From an uncultured Clostridia bacterium (lineage in GTDB: Bacteria; Bacillota_A; Clostridia; Oscillospirales; Oscillospiraceae): a DNA stretch of 7,611 nucleotides. The position numbers were made by a program, and so were the translations under genes. The stretch spans positions 1 through 7,611 of the forward strand of contig CAMGMW010000053.1 in the NCBI GenBank assembly GCA_946059285.1, read 5' to 3'. The notes under the pieces were generated by a model. It saw only the letters and a list, made by a program, of their open reading frames with translations, was not told the origin of the DNA and did no database searches. Shown in pieces: positions 1 through 6,666 of this stretch. Positions within the stretch are counted from its first letter, which is position 1. Each line of letters begins with the position of its first letter.

Positions 1-15
1 ACCGGGGAAAGCCTG

Positions 16-21
16 TATACT
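16..21 (+). promoter_or_regulatory. Probable -10 box of the sugar-operon promoter
   Basis: TATACT differs from the sigma-A consensus TATAAT at one position and lies 12 nt upstream of the palindromic operator. An alternative, TATAGT at 22-27, overlaps the same area. The matching -35 element would fall at or before the window edge and cannot be seen. With this -10, transcription would start near position 28, so the operator would cover the initially transcribed bases. That is a normal place for a repressor or roadblock site. Confidence 0.45.
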
Positions 22-32
22 TATAGTTACGG

Positions 33-50
33 TTTGGAAACGTTTCCAAA
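33..50. promoter_or_regulatory. Perfect 18-bp palindromic LacI-family / cre-like operator
   Basis: TTTGGAAACGTTTCCAAA is a perfect inverted repeat with a central CpG, the hallmark of LacI/GalR-family operators. In this family a hinge-helix leucine inserts at the central CpG. The site sits just downstream of a probable -10 box and 55 nt before the binding-protein start codon. It also fits the Bacillus-type cre consensus WWTGNAARCGNWWWCAWW at all but one position. It may therefore be bound by the LacI-type protein encoded at 3968-4972, by a CcpA-like global regulator, or by both. The palindrome is seen directly; which protein binds is inferred. Confidence 0.85.
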
Positions 51-92
51 TCCATTAGAGCAAGAAAGCAAAACCAATTCCATAAAACATTT

Positions 93-98
93 AGGAGG
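93..98 (+). promoter_or_regulatory. Ribosome binding site fixing the binding-protein start
   Basis: A perfect AGGAGG lies 7 nt before ATG 106. It decides the start: the same frame is open upstream from a TTG at 34, but that codon lies inside the operator, has no Shine-Dalgarno sequence, and would place 24 residues before an otherwise textbook lipoprotein signal peptide. Confidence 0.85.
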
Positions 99-105
99 AA
101 CGAAA

Positions 106-1455
106 ATGAAGAAATTACTCGCACTGCTCCTCGCTTTGGCAATGGTAGCCTGCCTGTTTGCGGGCTGCGCCAAGGAAGAAGAGCCCACCCCCAGCGGCGA
201 CCCCGTTACATCCAGCGATCCCAGCACCGACAACCCCGACCAGCCGACAACGACCGGTTCCGTCTACTTCCTGAACTTCAAGCCCGAGGCTGATCAGGCT
301 TGGCAGGATCTTGCGAAGACCTATACCGAGAAGACCGGTGTTCCCGTCAAGGTCGTTACCGCTGCTTCCGGCAAGTACTCCGAAACCCTGACCGCTGAGA
401 TGTCCAAGGACTCCGCGCCCACCCTGTTCCAGTGCGGCAACATGGCAGGCCTTGAGACCTGGCAGGATTATTGCCTCCCGCTGGACGGCACCGATTTCCT
501 CAACGAGATGACCACCGCTGACTTCAACCTCGTCAAGGACGGCGTCACCTATTGCGCCGGCTACTGCTATGAGTGCTATGGCATCATCGTCAACACCGCT
601 CTGCTGGATGAGGCCGGCTACAGCGTCTCCGACATCACCGACTTCGCTTCTCTGAAGGCTGTTGCCGAGGACATCACCGCTCGCTCCGAGGAGCTGGGCT
701 TCTCCGCATTCTCCTCCGCCGGTCTGGACGGCTCCTCCTCCTGGAGATTCTCCGGCCATCTGGCAAACCTGCCCCTGTACTATCAGGGTGTAGACTCCAA
801 CGAGGTTTCCACCATCACCGCCGATTATATTGACAACTTCAAGAACGTTTGGGATCTGTACATCAACAATTCCACCTGCGCGCCCACCGAGATCGGCCCG
901 AAGACCGGCGACGAGTCTGAGGCTGAATTCGGCACCGGCAAGGCTGTCTTCTTCCAGAACGGTTCCTGGGAATACAGCAACCTCGTGACCAGCGAAGATA
1001 AGGGCTTCCTGATGAATGCAGAAGACCTCACCATGATCCCCATCTACTGCGGTGTGGAAGGCGAAGAGAATGCTGCTCTGTGCTGCGGCACCGAGAACTG
1101 CTGGGCTGTTAACGCCAAGGCTTCCGCTGAGGATCAGCAGGCTACCCTCGACTTCCTGTACTGGGTTGTCACCTCTGACGAAGGCACTCAGATGATGGCT
1201 GAGCAGTTTGGCCCGATCCCCTTCAAGAACGCGAAGGAATCCGAGAATGTCTTCTTCAACGCTGCGAATGCGCTGTTTGCTGAGGGCAAGTACAATGTCG
1301 CTTGGGCATTCAACTACACTCCGAATGTTGACGCTTGGAGACAGGGCGTTGTTGACGCTCTCATGGCTTACTCCACCGCCGGCGGCTCTTGGGACGATGT
1401 CGTCACCGCGTTCGTCGATGGTTGGGCAGCTGAGTGGGAGGCCCAGAACGGCTAA
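106..1455 (+). CDS. Carbohydrate ABC transporter solute-binding lipoprotein (family 1, MalE-like)
   Basis: A 449-residue extracellular sugar receptor anchored to the outer face of the membrane, expected to deliver oligosaccharide to the two permeases encoded downstream. Residues 1-20 are a lipoprotein signal peptide (MKK, then a Leu/Ala-rich core) ending in the lipobox F-A-G-C, with Cys21 as the lipidated residue. Residues of about 22-50 are a flexible linker rich in Pro, Ser, Asp and Thr. The rest matches the two-lobe type I binding-protein fold in size and character, including a G-K-A-V-F-F-Q-N-G-S-W stretch near residues 282-292, typical of sugar-binding family 1. Maltodextrin or a related alpha-glucoside is inferred from the neighbouring MalQ; the sequence alone does not fix the ligand. 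Codon use looks strongly biased towards a small set (ctg, aag, atc, acc, gct), fitting high expression. Transcription should be controlled from the operator at 33-50. Confidence 0.93.
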   Translation: MKKLLALLLALAMVACLFAGCAKEEEPTPSGDPVTSSDPSTDNPDQPTTTGSVYFLNFKPEADQAWQDLAKTYTEKTGVPVKVVTAASGKYSETLTAEMSKDSAPTLFQCGNMAGLETWQDYCLPLDGTDFLNEMTTADFNLVKDGVTYCAGYCYECYGIIVNTALLDEAGYSVSDITDFASLKAVAEDITARSEELGFSAFSSAGLDGSSSWRFSGHLANLPLYYQGVDSNEVSTITADYIDNFKNVWDLYINNSTCAPTEIGPKTGDESEAEFGTGKAVFFQNGSWEYSNLVTSEDKGFLMNAEDLTMIPIYCGVEGEENAALCCGTENCWAVNAKASAEDQQATLDFLYWVVTSDEGTQMMAEQFGPIPFKNAKESENVFFNAANALFAEGKYNVAWAFNYTPNVDAWRQGVVDALMAYSTAGGSWDDVVTAFVDGWAAEWEAQNG

Positions 1456-1485
1456 TCCTCTGCCGAACTGAATATCGAACACAAA

Positions 1486-1513
1486 GGGGGCGGGCAAATG
1501 CCCGCCCTTATTT
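1486..1513 (+). terminator. GC-rich hairpin with short U-rich tail (partial terminator or 3'-end stabiliser)
   Basis: GGGCGGGC (1488-1495) pairs perfectly with GCCCGCCC (1500-1507) across an AAAT loop. Two G-U pairs extend the stem outwards, and the tail is TTATTTCATTT. It begins 30 nt after the binding-protein stop codon. Since the permeases lie downstream on the same strand with no convincing promoter of their own, it most likely acts as a leaky terminator or an mRNA stabiliser, keeping the binding protein in excess over the permeases. E. coli malE-malF intergenic hairpins are a known parallel. Confidence 0.65.
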
Positions 1514-1545
1514 CATTTAGCAATGTCTTCCCTTGAGCCGGCAGA

Positions 1546-1591
1546 GGCAGGCTCTTGCCCTACCGCTTTTGCTATAGGGCAGAAGCCTGCT
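1546..1591 (+). repeat. Long imperfect palindrome / RNA hairpin between binding protein and permease
   Basis: GCAGGCT (1547-1553) pairs with AGCCTGC (1584-1590). After a C-A mismatch and a T-G wobble, TGCCCTA (1556-1562) pairs with TAGGGCA (1575-1581) around a 12-nt loop. The arms span about 16 positions, a strong stem. No U-tract follows, so it is not a canonical terminator. It could be an mRNA-stabilising structure or a copy of a dispersed palindromic intergenic repeat; one copy alone cannot show which. Confidence 0.6.
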
Positions 1592-1600
1592 CCCGCCGCC

Positions 1601-1618
1601 TTGCGGTATGAACCGCAA
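1601..1618 (+). other. Small hairpin in the permease leader
   Basis: TTGCGGT (1601-1607) pairs with ACCGCAA (1612-1618) around an ATGA tetraloop, a perfect 7-bp stem. It ends 19 nt before the AGGAGG of the MalF-type gene, so it lies close to, but does not cover, the ribosome binding site. It is the third hairpin in 135 nt and may contribute to mRNA processing or stability; no role can be assigned from sequence. Confidence 0.4.
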
Positions 1619-1637
1619 CTGTGAAAAAGAAACGAAA

Positions 1638-1643
1638 AGGAGG
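1638..1643 (+). promoter_or_regulatory. Ribosome binding site fixing a GTG start for the MalF-type permease
   Basis: AGGAGG lies 9 nt before GTG 1653. The ATG at 1608 in the same frame lies in the loop of a hairpin and upstream of this site, and the in-frame ATG at 1665 is 21 nt away, too far. The ATG at 1646 is out of frame. GTG 1653 is therefore the best start. Confidence 0.7.
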
Positions 1644-1652
1644 CGATGGCAG

Positions 1653-3083
1653 GTGAAAAAGCAAATGCTGAGCACGGAGACCGCACCGGCAGAAAAAACT
1701 CTGTGCTCCTTCCGCTTTCATTCTGGTTATTCCATATGGTTGATTGTCCGCGGCATCTTCGGCATCCTCGGCTTTGTGTTCGGCATCGCCGTGCTGTTCA
1801 ATTTCTCAAAGATTGAGAACAAGGCTGCCATGACCATTTTAATTCCCGCCCTGTTCGGACTGTTCTGCGCAATTGCGGCGCTTGTCACTTCCGCAAAGCT
1901 CAGAAAAAGATCCGGCGTTACCGCCAATACCGTCCTGCTTGCCATGGACACGGTATTCGCCGGCATGCTCGGCGGCTGTCTCGGCGCGAAATGGCTCGGT
2001 CTGCGCCCAATGGAGCAGCTCCGCGAGATGTATGCCAATTACCTGACCGACGGCTACGGCGCCGCCGAGTGGACCGCCGCCCCGACGCTTAACTGGCTCG
2101 CTGCCGCGATTACCATGCTGGTCTTCCTCGCGGTGATTGCGGTGCCAATCTTCCTCTATTATTATAAACGCCGCGGTCAGATGCTGAAGATTGCTCCAAG
2201 CGTCGATCCGGCGGCGCACAGCAGTAAGCTCCTGCGCAGACCGATACAGTACGCGTTCCCAATCTTTGTTCTGCCGACGCTCGCGGCGTTTTTCATCGGC
2301 TTCATTTGGCCGTTTCTGCTCGGTATTTACCGCTCCTTCAGCCGCTTTTCCTCGCCGATCGACTTCACATGGAACGGCTTTGCCAACTATGTCAAGGCGT
2401 TCGAGGACGAGGGCTTCCGCCATGCGTTCGGCTTTACGGCGATGTATGCCGTCGTTTCGATCATTTTGATCAACATCCTTGCTTTCGCGCTTGCCTATGC
2501 GCTGACGCAGAAAATGAAAGGATCGAATCTTTTCCGCACGGTATTCTTCATGCCGAACCTGATCGGCGGCATTGTTCTGGCTTACATTTGGAAGCTGATC
2601 TTTGACGCGATCCTCGGCGCGACCTATCTGACGAACGCCAACATCGGCTTCTGGGCCTTGGTCGTGCTCGTCGCGTGGCAGCAGATCGGCTACATTATGA
2701 TCATTTATATTGCCGGTTTGCAGGCTGTCCCAGAGGATATGTATGAAGCGGCGAAAATCGACGGCGCCAACCGCTGGCAGACCCTGTGGCGCGTCACGAT
2801 CCCGAATGTCATGCCGTCCATCACGATCTGCATGTTCCTGACGCTGACCAACTCCTTTAAGCTCTTCGACCAGAACTTTGCGCTCACCGGCGGCTCTCCA
2901 AAGCTTCCCGGCACGCGAATCCTTCAGACGGAGATGCTGGCCCTGCACATCTTTAACACGAACAATATCAACAATAAGTGGATCGGCACGGCACAGGCAG
3001 AGGCTGTCATTTTCTTCATCCTCGTCGCAGCGCTCGCACTGATCCAGCTCCGCGCAACCAAAACGAAGGAGGTGCAGCAGTAA
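1653..3083 (+). CDS. Sugar ABC transporter permease, MalF-type, with extra N-terminal membrane domain
   Basis: A 476-residue inner-membrane subunit that forms the translocation pore with the next gene product. The C-terminal part (about 197-476) is a normal sugar permease core with six membrane segments (about 200-226, 262-284, 298-318, 332-356, 385-403, 447-466). It carries the EAA loop E365-A366-A367 with G371, where the ATPase docks. The first 195 residues are unusual: four further hydrophobic segments (about 28-50, 58-81, 93-115, 148-171), then a basic linker (KRR at 172-174, LLRR at 193-196) leading into the core. Typical Gram-positive MalF-like permeases are about 290-310 residues and lack this part. 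E. coli MalF is also long (514 residues, 8 segments), but mainly because of a periplasmic loop that is not evident here. The gene overlaps the next one at TAATG. The start is a GTG chosen from the ribosome binding site at 1638-1643. Confidence 0.92.
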   Translation: MKKQMLSTETAPAEKTLCSFRFHSGYSIWLIVRGIFGILGFVFGIAVLFNFSKIENKAAMTILIPALFGLFCAIAALVTSAKLRKRSGVTANTVLLAMDTVFAGMLGGCLGAKWLGLRPMEQLREMYANYLTDGYGAAEWTAAPTLNWLAAAITMLVFLAVIAVPIFLYYYKRRGQMLKIAPSVDPAAHSSKLLRRPIQYAFPIFVLPTLAAFFIGFIWPFLLGIYRSFSRFSSPIDFTWNGFANYVKAFEDEGFRHAFGFTAMYAVVSIILINILAFALAYALTQKMKGSNLFRTVFFMPNLIGGIVLAYIWKLIFDAILGATYLTNANIGFWALVVLVAWQQIGYIMIIYIAGLQAVPEDMYEAAKIDGANRWQTLWRVTIPNVMPSITICMFLTLTNSFKLFDQNFALTGGSPKLPGTRILQTEMLALHIFNTNNINNKWIGTAQAEAVIFFILVAALALIQLRATKTKEVQQ

Positions 3084-3964
3084 TGTCATCGCTTACGACA
3101 CCGAGCGGCGCCGTCAAGGCGAAAAGAAAGAGTAACATCGGCAGCACGATCCTGACGATCCTCTTTGCCATCGTCTGCGTGGTCTATATCATGCCGATCA
3201 TCCTCGTTCTGATCAACTCCTTTAAGTCAAACAGCGTCATCAACACCGACACCTTTGCCCTGCCCGACGGCGACAGCTTTGCGGGCATGGATAACTACGT
3301 CAAGGGCGCTACCTTTGGCAACTACCCGTTCATTAAATCCCTGTGCTACAGCCTGGTCATCACGCTTCTGTCGGTCTTCCTCATTCTGCTGTGCACTTCG
3401 ATGGCCGCATGGTACATCTCCCGTGTGGGCAGCCGCTTTACGAAGATCTTCTACTTTGCCTGTGTGTTCTCGATGATCGTGCCGTTCCAGATGGTCATGT
3501 TCCCGCTGGTCTCGGTCGCGACCAACCTGAAGCTTAACACCCCGTGGACGATCCCTGTCATCTACCTCGGCTTCGGCGCGGGACTTTCCGTGTTCATGTT
3601 TACCGGCTTTGTCAAGAGCCTGCCCTTGGAGATCGAGGAGGCGGCGGCCATCGACGGCTGCGGACCCATCCGCACCTTCTTCTTGGTCGTCCTGCCGATG
3701 CTCAAGCCGACGCTGATCTCCGTTGGCATTTTGCAGGTCATGTGGGTCTGGAACGACTATCTGCTGCCGACCCTCGTGCTGGATATCAATAAGTACAAGA
3801 CCATCCCCATCCATGTGCAGTATCTGCAAGGCAGCTACGGCACGGTCGATATGGGCGCGACCATGGCGGTCATGATGTTCAGTCTTCTGCCCATCATTAT
3901 CGTGTATCTGTTCTGTCAGAAGCATATCATCAAGGGCGTCGCCGCGGGCGCTGTGAAAGGATAA
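3083..3964 (+). CDS. Sugar ABC transporter permease, MalG-type
   Basis: The second pore subunit of the importer, 293 residues, a standard length for the family. It has six predicted membrane segments (about 22-46, 87-111, 121-145, 156-178, 209-230, 260-280). The ATPase-docking EAA loop reads E186-A187-A188 with G192 and continues to L-P at 204-205. The C-terminus, ending F-C-Q-K-H-I-I-K-G-V-A-A-G-A-V-K-G, is the conserved MalG-type tail. The start ATG overlaps the stop codon of the preceding permease (TAATG), and AAGGAGGTG at 3066-3074 sits 8 nt upstream, so the two subunits should be translationally coupled and made in equal amounts. No ATP-binding subunit follows, so a shared MsmX/UgpC-type ATPase from elsewhere is presumably used. 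Substrate is inferred from the binding protein and MalQ context. Confidence 0.95.
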   Translation: MSSLTTPSGAVKAKRKSNIGSTILTILFAIVCVVYIMPIILVLINSFKSNSVINTDTFALPDGDSFAGMDNYVKGATFGNYPFIKSLCYSLVITLLSVFLILLCTSMAAWYISRVGSRFTKIFYFACVFSMIVPFQMVMFPLVSVATNLKLNTPWTIPVIYLGFGAGLSVFMFTGFVKSLPLEIEEAAAIDGCGPIRTFFLVVLPMLKPTLISVGILQVMWVWNDYLLPTLVLDINKYKTIPIHVQYLQGSYGTVDMGATMAVMMFSLLPIIIVYLFCQKHIIKGVAAGAVKG

Positions 3965-3967
3965 TCC

Positions 3968-4972
3968 ATGACCATCAAGGACCTGTCGCGGGAAACCGGA
4001 TATTCCGTTGGGACAATTTCCCGCGTCCTGAACAGCCATCCCAACGTCAGCGCAAAGGCGCGGCAGGAGATTCAGGCCGCCATTGAGCGGTTTGGATTTG
4101 AGCGCAACGTGAATGCGAAAAATCTCAAGCAGCGCAAAAATGAGGGCATTCTGGTGCTGGTAAAGGGACGCAAAAATGAGCTGTTTGCGCTGATTATCGA
4201 GCGGCTACAGCAGATTTTTGCCGCGACACGGCATACCCTGATGGCGGATTATTTTGACGAAACGGAAAACGAGGTACATCGGGCAATCCACCTGTGCAGC
4301 GAGAAAAAACCGGAGGGGTTGCTGTTTCTGGGCGGCAACTGCAGCAATTTCCGGGCGGATTTTGACAAGATCCACATCCCCGCGGTGCTGCTGACCGACA
4401 ATGCCGCTGAACTGCCCTTTGAGAACCTGTCGAGTGTTTTTACCGACGACGCGGCTGCGGCGGATTGCGCCGTATCCTATCTGATTTCGCAGGGGCATCG
4501 GAGCATCGGCGTCATCGGCGGCGATCCGCAGGAGTCCGATACCTCCCGGATGCGCCTTGAGGGTTGCCGCAAGGCGCTGATGCGCGGCGGGATCCCGGAG
4601 GAGACCGCCTACGAGACGACCCTGTATTCCTATGAGGGAGGCTACGAGGCGATGAGCCGGATGCTGGCGCACGGTGCGCGCCCAACGGCGGTGTTTGCCA
4701 TGTCGGACGTGATGGCGATCGGCGCAATTCGTGCGCTGCGGGATCACGGTCTGCGGGTGCCGGAGGACCTGTCGGTCTGCGGCTTCGATGGGCTGTACAT
4801 CGGCGGCTATTTCCTGCCGCAGCTCACCACCATCCGCCAATCGGTGGACCTGCTGGCGGCGCTCAGCGCCGAGATTCTGCTGGGCAACATTGAAAAACAG
4901 ATGCCCGCCCGGCATGAGACGGTGCCCTTCTCTCTGGCGCAGCGGGAGAGTGTTCTTCCGCTGAAGGAATAG
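3968..4972 (+). CDS. LacI-family transcriptional regulator of the sugar operon
   Basis: A 334-residue cytoplasmic repressor-type protein, the usual length for LacI/GalR members. Residues 2-22 are the helix-turn-helix, with recognition helix S-V-G-T-I-S-R-V-L-N. Residues of about 46-57 form the hinge helix, where Leu53 in A-K-N-L-K-Q is placed like the leucine that inserts at the operator's central CpG. From about residue 58 it has the periplasmic-binding-protein-like effector domain, with the family stretches H-R-S-I-G-V-I-G-G, F-A-M-S-D-V-M-A-I-G and G-F-D-G. The usual proline of the YxPN motif before the hinge is replaced (F-E-R-N). The start lies 3 nt after the MalG-type stop, with AAAGGA 6 nt upstream, so it is co-translated with the transporter. 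The likely target is the palindrome at 33-50, which would make it autoregulatory; the inducer is probably a maltodextrin or its breakdown product, but this is inferred. Confidence 0.93.
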   Translation: MTIKDLSRETGYSVGTISRVLNSHPNVSAKARQEIQAAIERFGFERNVNAKNLKQRKNEGILVLVKGRKNELFALIIERLQQIFAATRHTLMADYFDETENEVHRAIHLCSEKKPEGLLFLGGNCSNFRADFDKIHIPAVLLTDNAAELPFENLSSVFTDDAAAADCAVSYLISQGHRSIGVIGGDPQESDTSRMRLEGCRKALMRGGIPEETAYETTLYSYEGGYEAMSRMLAHGARPTAVFAMSDVMAIGAIRALRDHGLRVPEDLSVCGFDGLYIGGYFLPQLTTIRQSVDLLAALSAEILLGNIEKQMPARHETVPFSLAQRESVLPLKE

Positions 4973-5000
4973 TATTTTTAAAAGAGAAAGTGTGTATAAC

Positions 5001-6473
5001 ATGAGAAGTTCCGGAATCCTGATGCATATTTCTTCCCTGCCGTCGCCTTATGGCATCGGTACGCTGGGCAAGGCAGCCTATGACTTTGCCGATTTTCTCC
5101 ACGCAGCAGGTCAGCACTACTGGCAGATCCTTCCCATCGGACCGACCAGCTATGGCGACAGCCCCTATCAGAGCTTCAGCACCTGCGCCGGCAATCCGTA
5201 TTTTATCGATCTGGACACACTGGTGGAGGACGGACTTCTGACGCGGGAGGAAGTGGACGCGGTCGACTGGGGTGAGGACAGCGGACGGGTGGACTACGGC
5301 TTCCAGTTCCGTGTTCGCTTCGATCTTCTGTATCAGGCGTACCGCCGCGGAAGGACGCGGGACTTTGACGCGACGCAGCGCTTCCGGGAGCAAAACCCCT
5401 GGGTGGAGGAATACGCCCTATACATGGCGGTCAAACGCAGCCGCGGCATGAAGTCGTGGGAGTACTGGCCCGAGGAGATCCGCCTGCGCCGCAGCGGTGC
5501 CGTGGAAACCTACGGAATCGTGCTGGCGGAGGATACGAATTTCTTTATTTATCTGCAATATCTGTTTTATCAGCAGTGGGACCGTCTGCGGAAGTATGTA
5601 CATGACCTCGGAATTCAGATCATTGGCGACCTGCCTATCTATGTGCCCTATGACTCCTGCGACGTGTGGGCGAATCCACATCTGTTCCAGCTGGATGAAC
5701 AGGGACAGCCTACCGGTGTGGCGGGCTGTCCGCCGGACTGTTTTTCAGAAGACGGTCAGCTCTGGGGCAATCCCCTCTATAATTGGGAGGAGATGCGCAA
5801 GGATGGATATGCGTGGTGGAAAAAACGCATTGCCGCCGCCGGACGGCTGTTCGACGTGATCCGCATTGACCATTTCCGCGGACTGGAAAGCTACTGGTCC
5901 GTACCATATGGCGAAAAAACGGCGCGAAACGGGCGCTGGATCAAAGGCCCGGGGTATGACTTTATCCATGCGCTGCGCGAGACCTTCCCGAATCTGCACC
6001 TGATTGCGGAGGATCTGGGCTTTTTGACACAGGAGGTCATTCAACTGCAGCGGGATTCCGGTTATCCCGGTATGAAAGTGCTGGAATTTGCCTTCGATCC
6101 GAGAGAGCCGAGCAATTACCTGCCGCACTGCTATGAGCGAAACTGCATTTGCTACAGCGGTACCCATGATAACGAAACGCTGGTACAGTGGCTGGAAAAC
6201 ACTTCCGACGATGTGGTGGCTTATGTGATGGAATATCTGGGGCTGCACGATCGGAGCGAGTGCGTTTGGGGCATTCTCCGAGCAGGAATGGCAAGCGTTG
6301 CCGATACCTTCATTGCGCAGATGCAGGATTATTTGCAGCTTGGCGCGGAAACAAGAATGAACGTACCGGGAACCGTGAGCACCGACAACTGGAGTTGGCG
6401 TGTTCGTCCGGAGCTGCTGACGGCAGAGCTGGCGGAAAAGCTTCGCCGTATGACAAAGCTGTACGCGCGATAA
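5001..6473 (+). CDS. malQ: 4-alpha-glucanotransferase (amylomaltase, GH77)
   Basis: A cytoplasmic disproportionating enzyme of 490 residues. It cleaves an alpha-1,4 bond in a maltodextrin and transfers the glucan to another acceptor, releasing glucose or short sugars and building longer chains for further breakdown. The N-terminus (R-S-S-G-I-L-M-H-I-S-S-L-P-S-P-Y-G-I-G) and the following W-Q-I-L-P-I-G-P-T and S-P-Y-Q-S motifs are diagnostic of GH77. The catalytic residues are all present: nucleophile Asp290 in R-I-D-H-F-R-G, acid/base Glu337 in A-E-D-L-G, and Asp390 in G-T-H-D-N-E. Their spacing is close to that of Thermus amylomaltase (293, 340, 395). The C-terminus (V-P-G-T-V-S-T-D-N-W-S-W-R) is also typical. 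I chose ATG 5001; an in-frame GTG at 4992 would add three residues but leaves no room for a ribosome binding site. The site before 5001 is itself weak (AAAG at 4987-4990). It lies 28 nt after the regulator with no terminator between, so it belongs to the same operon. Confidence 0.96.
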   Translation: MRSSGILMHISSLPSPYGIGTLGKAAYDFADFLHAAGQHYWQILPIGPTSYGDSPYQSFSTCAGNPYFIDLDTLVEDGLLTREEVDAVDWGEDSGRVDYGFQFRVRFDLLYQAYRRGRTRDFDATQRFREQNPWVEEYALYMAVKRSRGMKSWEYWPEEIRLRRSGAVETYGIVLAEDTNFFIYLQYLFYQQWDRLRKYVHDLGIQIIGDLPIYVPYDSCDVWANPHLFQLDEQGQPTGVAGCPPDCFSEDGQLWGNPLYNWEEMRKDGYAWWKKRIAAAGRLFDVIRIDHFRGLESYWSVPYGEKTARNGRWIKGPGYDFIHALRETFPNLHLIAEDLGFLTQEVIQLQRDSGYPGMKVLEFAFDPREPSNYLPHCYERNCICYSGTHDNETLVQWLENTSDDVVAYVMEYLGLHDRSECVWGILRAGMASVADTFIAQMQDYLQLGAETRMNVPGTVSTDNWSWRVRPELLTAELAEKLRRMTKLYAR

Positions 6474-6490
6474 AAATCAGAATATTGGAT

Positions 6491-6540
6491 GCAGCGCTGA
6501 GGTGTTCTCTCGTTTTACGGAACGTCCTCAGCGCTGCTTT
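6491..6540 (+). terminator. Probable operon-end hairpin after malQ
   Basis: GCAGCGCTGAGG (6491-6502) pairs perfectly with CCTCAGCGCTGC (6526-6537). A further GTTC/GAAC helix (6504-6507 with 6520-6523) forms inside, so the structure is long and very stable. It begins 17 nt after the malQ stop codon. The following U-tract is short (TTTGTG), so it may be a weak intrinsic terminator or mainly a 3'-end protecting structure. Its position and strength still make it the best end point for the sugar operon. Confidence 0.7.
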
Positions 6541-6666
6541 GTGCCAAAAAGACGATATTCAAGGGGAAATCTGCCGCAATCAATGCATAGCCGTACATAT
6601 TTTGAACAGCGGGCATACAATATGAAAGTGAAAAATTAAACCGCGTCAGGATGATACAGAAAATGC

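Noticed and set aside
34..105. N-terminal extension of the binding protein from TTG 34
   Set aside because: The TTG lies inside the operator and has no ribosome binding site, and the extension would bury the signal peptide. ATG 106 with AGGAGG is clearly better.
115..1497. Long open frame on the minus strand opposite the binding-protein gene (about 460 codons)
   Set aside because: It is a shadow created by the biased codon use of the + strand gene. Its translation is low-complexity (rich in Gly, Val, Ala, Glu), shows no recognisable domain, and the + strand gene has a signal peptide, a ribosome binding site and family features.
1570..1578. Extended -10-like sequence TGCTATAGG as a promoter for the permease genes
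   Set aside because: Two mismatches to TATAAT, including the most conserved last T, no -35 at a suitable distance, and the sequence is part of the loop and arm of the long hairpin.
1839..3089. Long open frame on the minus strand opposite the MalF-type permease (about 416 codons)
   Set aside because: The translation is a charged, Arg/Glu/Asp/His-rich shadow of a membrane protein gene with no family motif. The + strand reading has clear membrane segments and the EAA loop.
3227..4039. Minus-strand open frame across the MalG-type gene and the regulator start
   Set aside because: Extremely rich in Asp, His, Gln, Arg and Gly, as expected from the complement of a membrane protein; it spans the junction of two well-supported + strand genes.
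6583..6639. Short open frame of 18 codons starting at ATG 6583 in the malQ-surface protein gap
   Set aside because: The nearest Shine-Dalgarno-like stretch (AGGGG, 6562-6566) is about 16 nt away, the peptide has no recognisable feature, and such short frames occur by chance.
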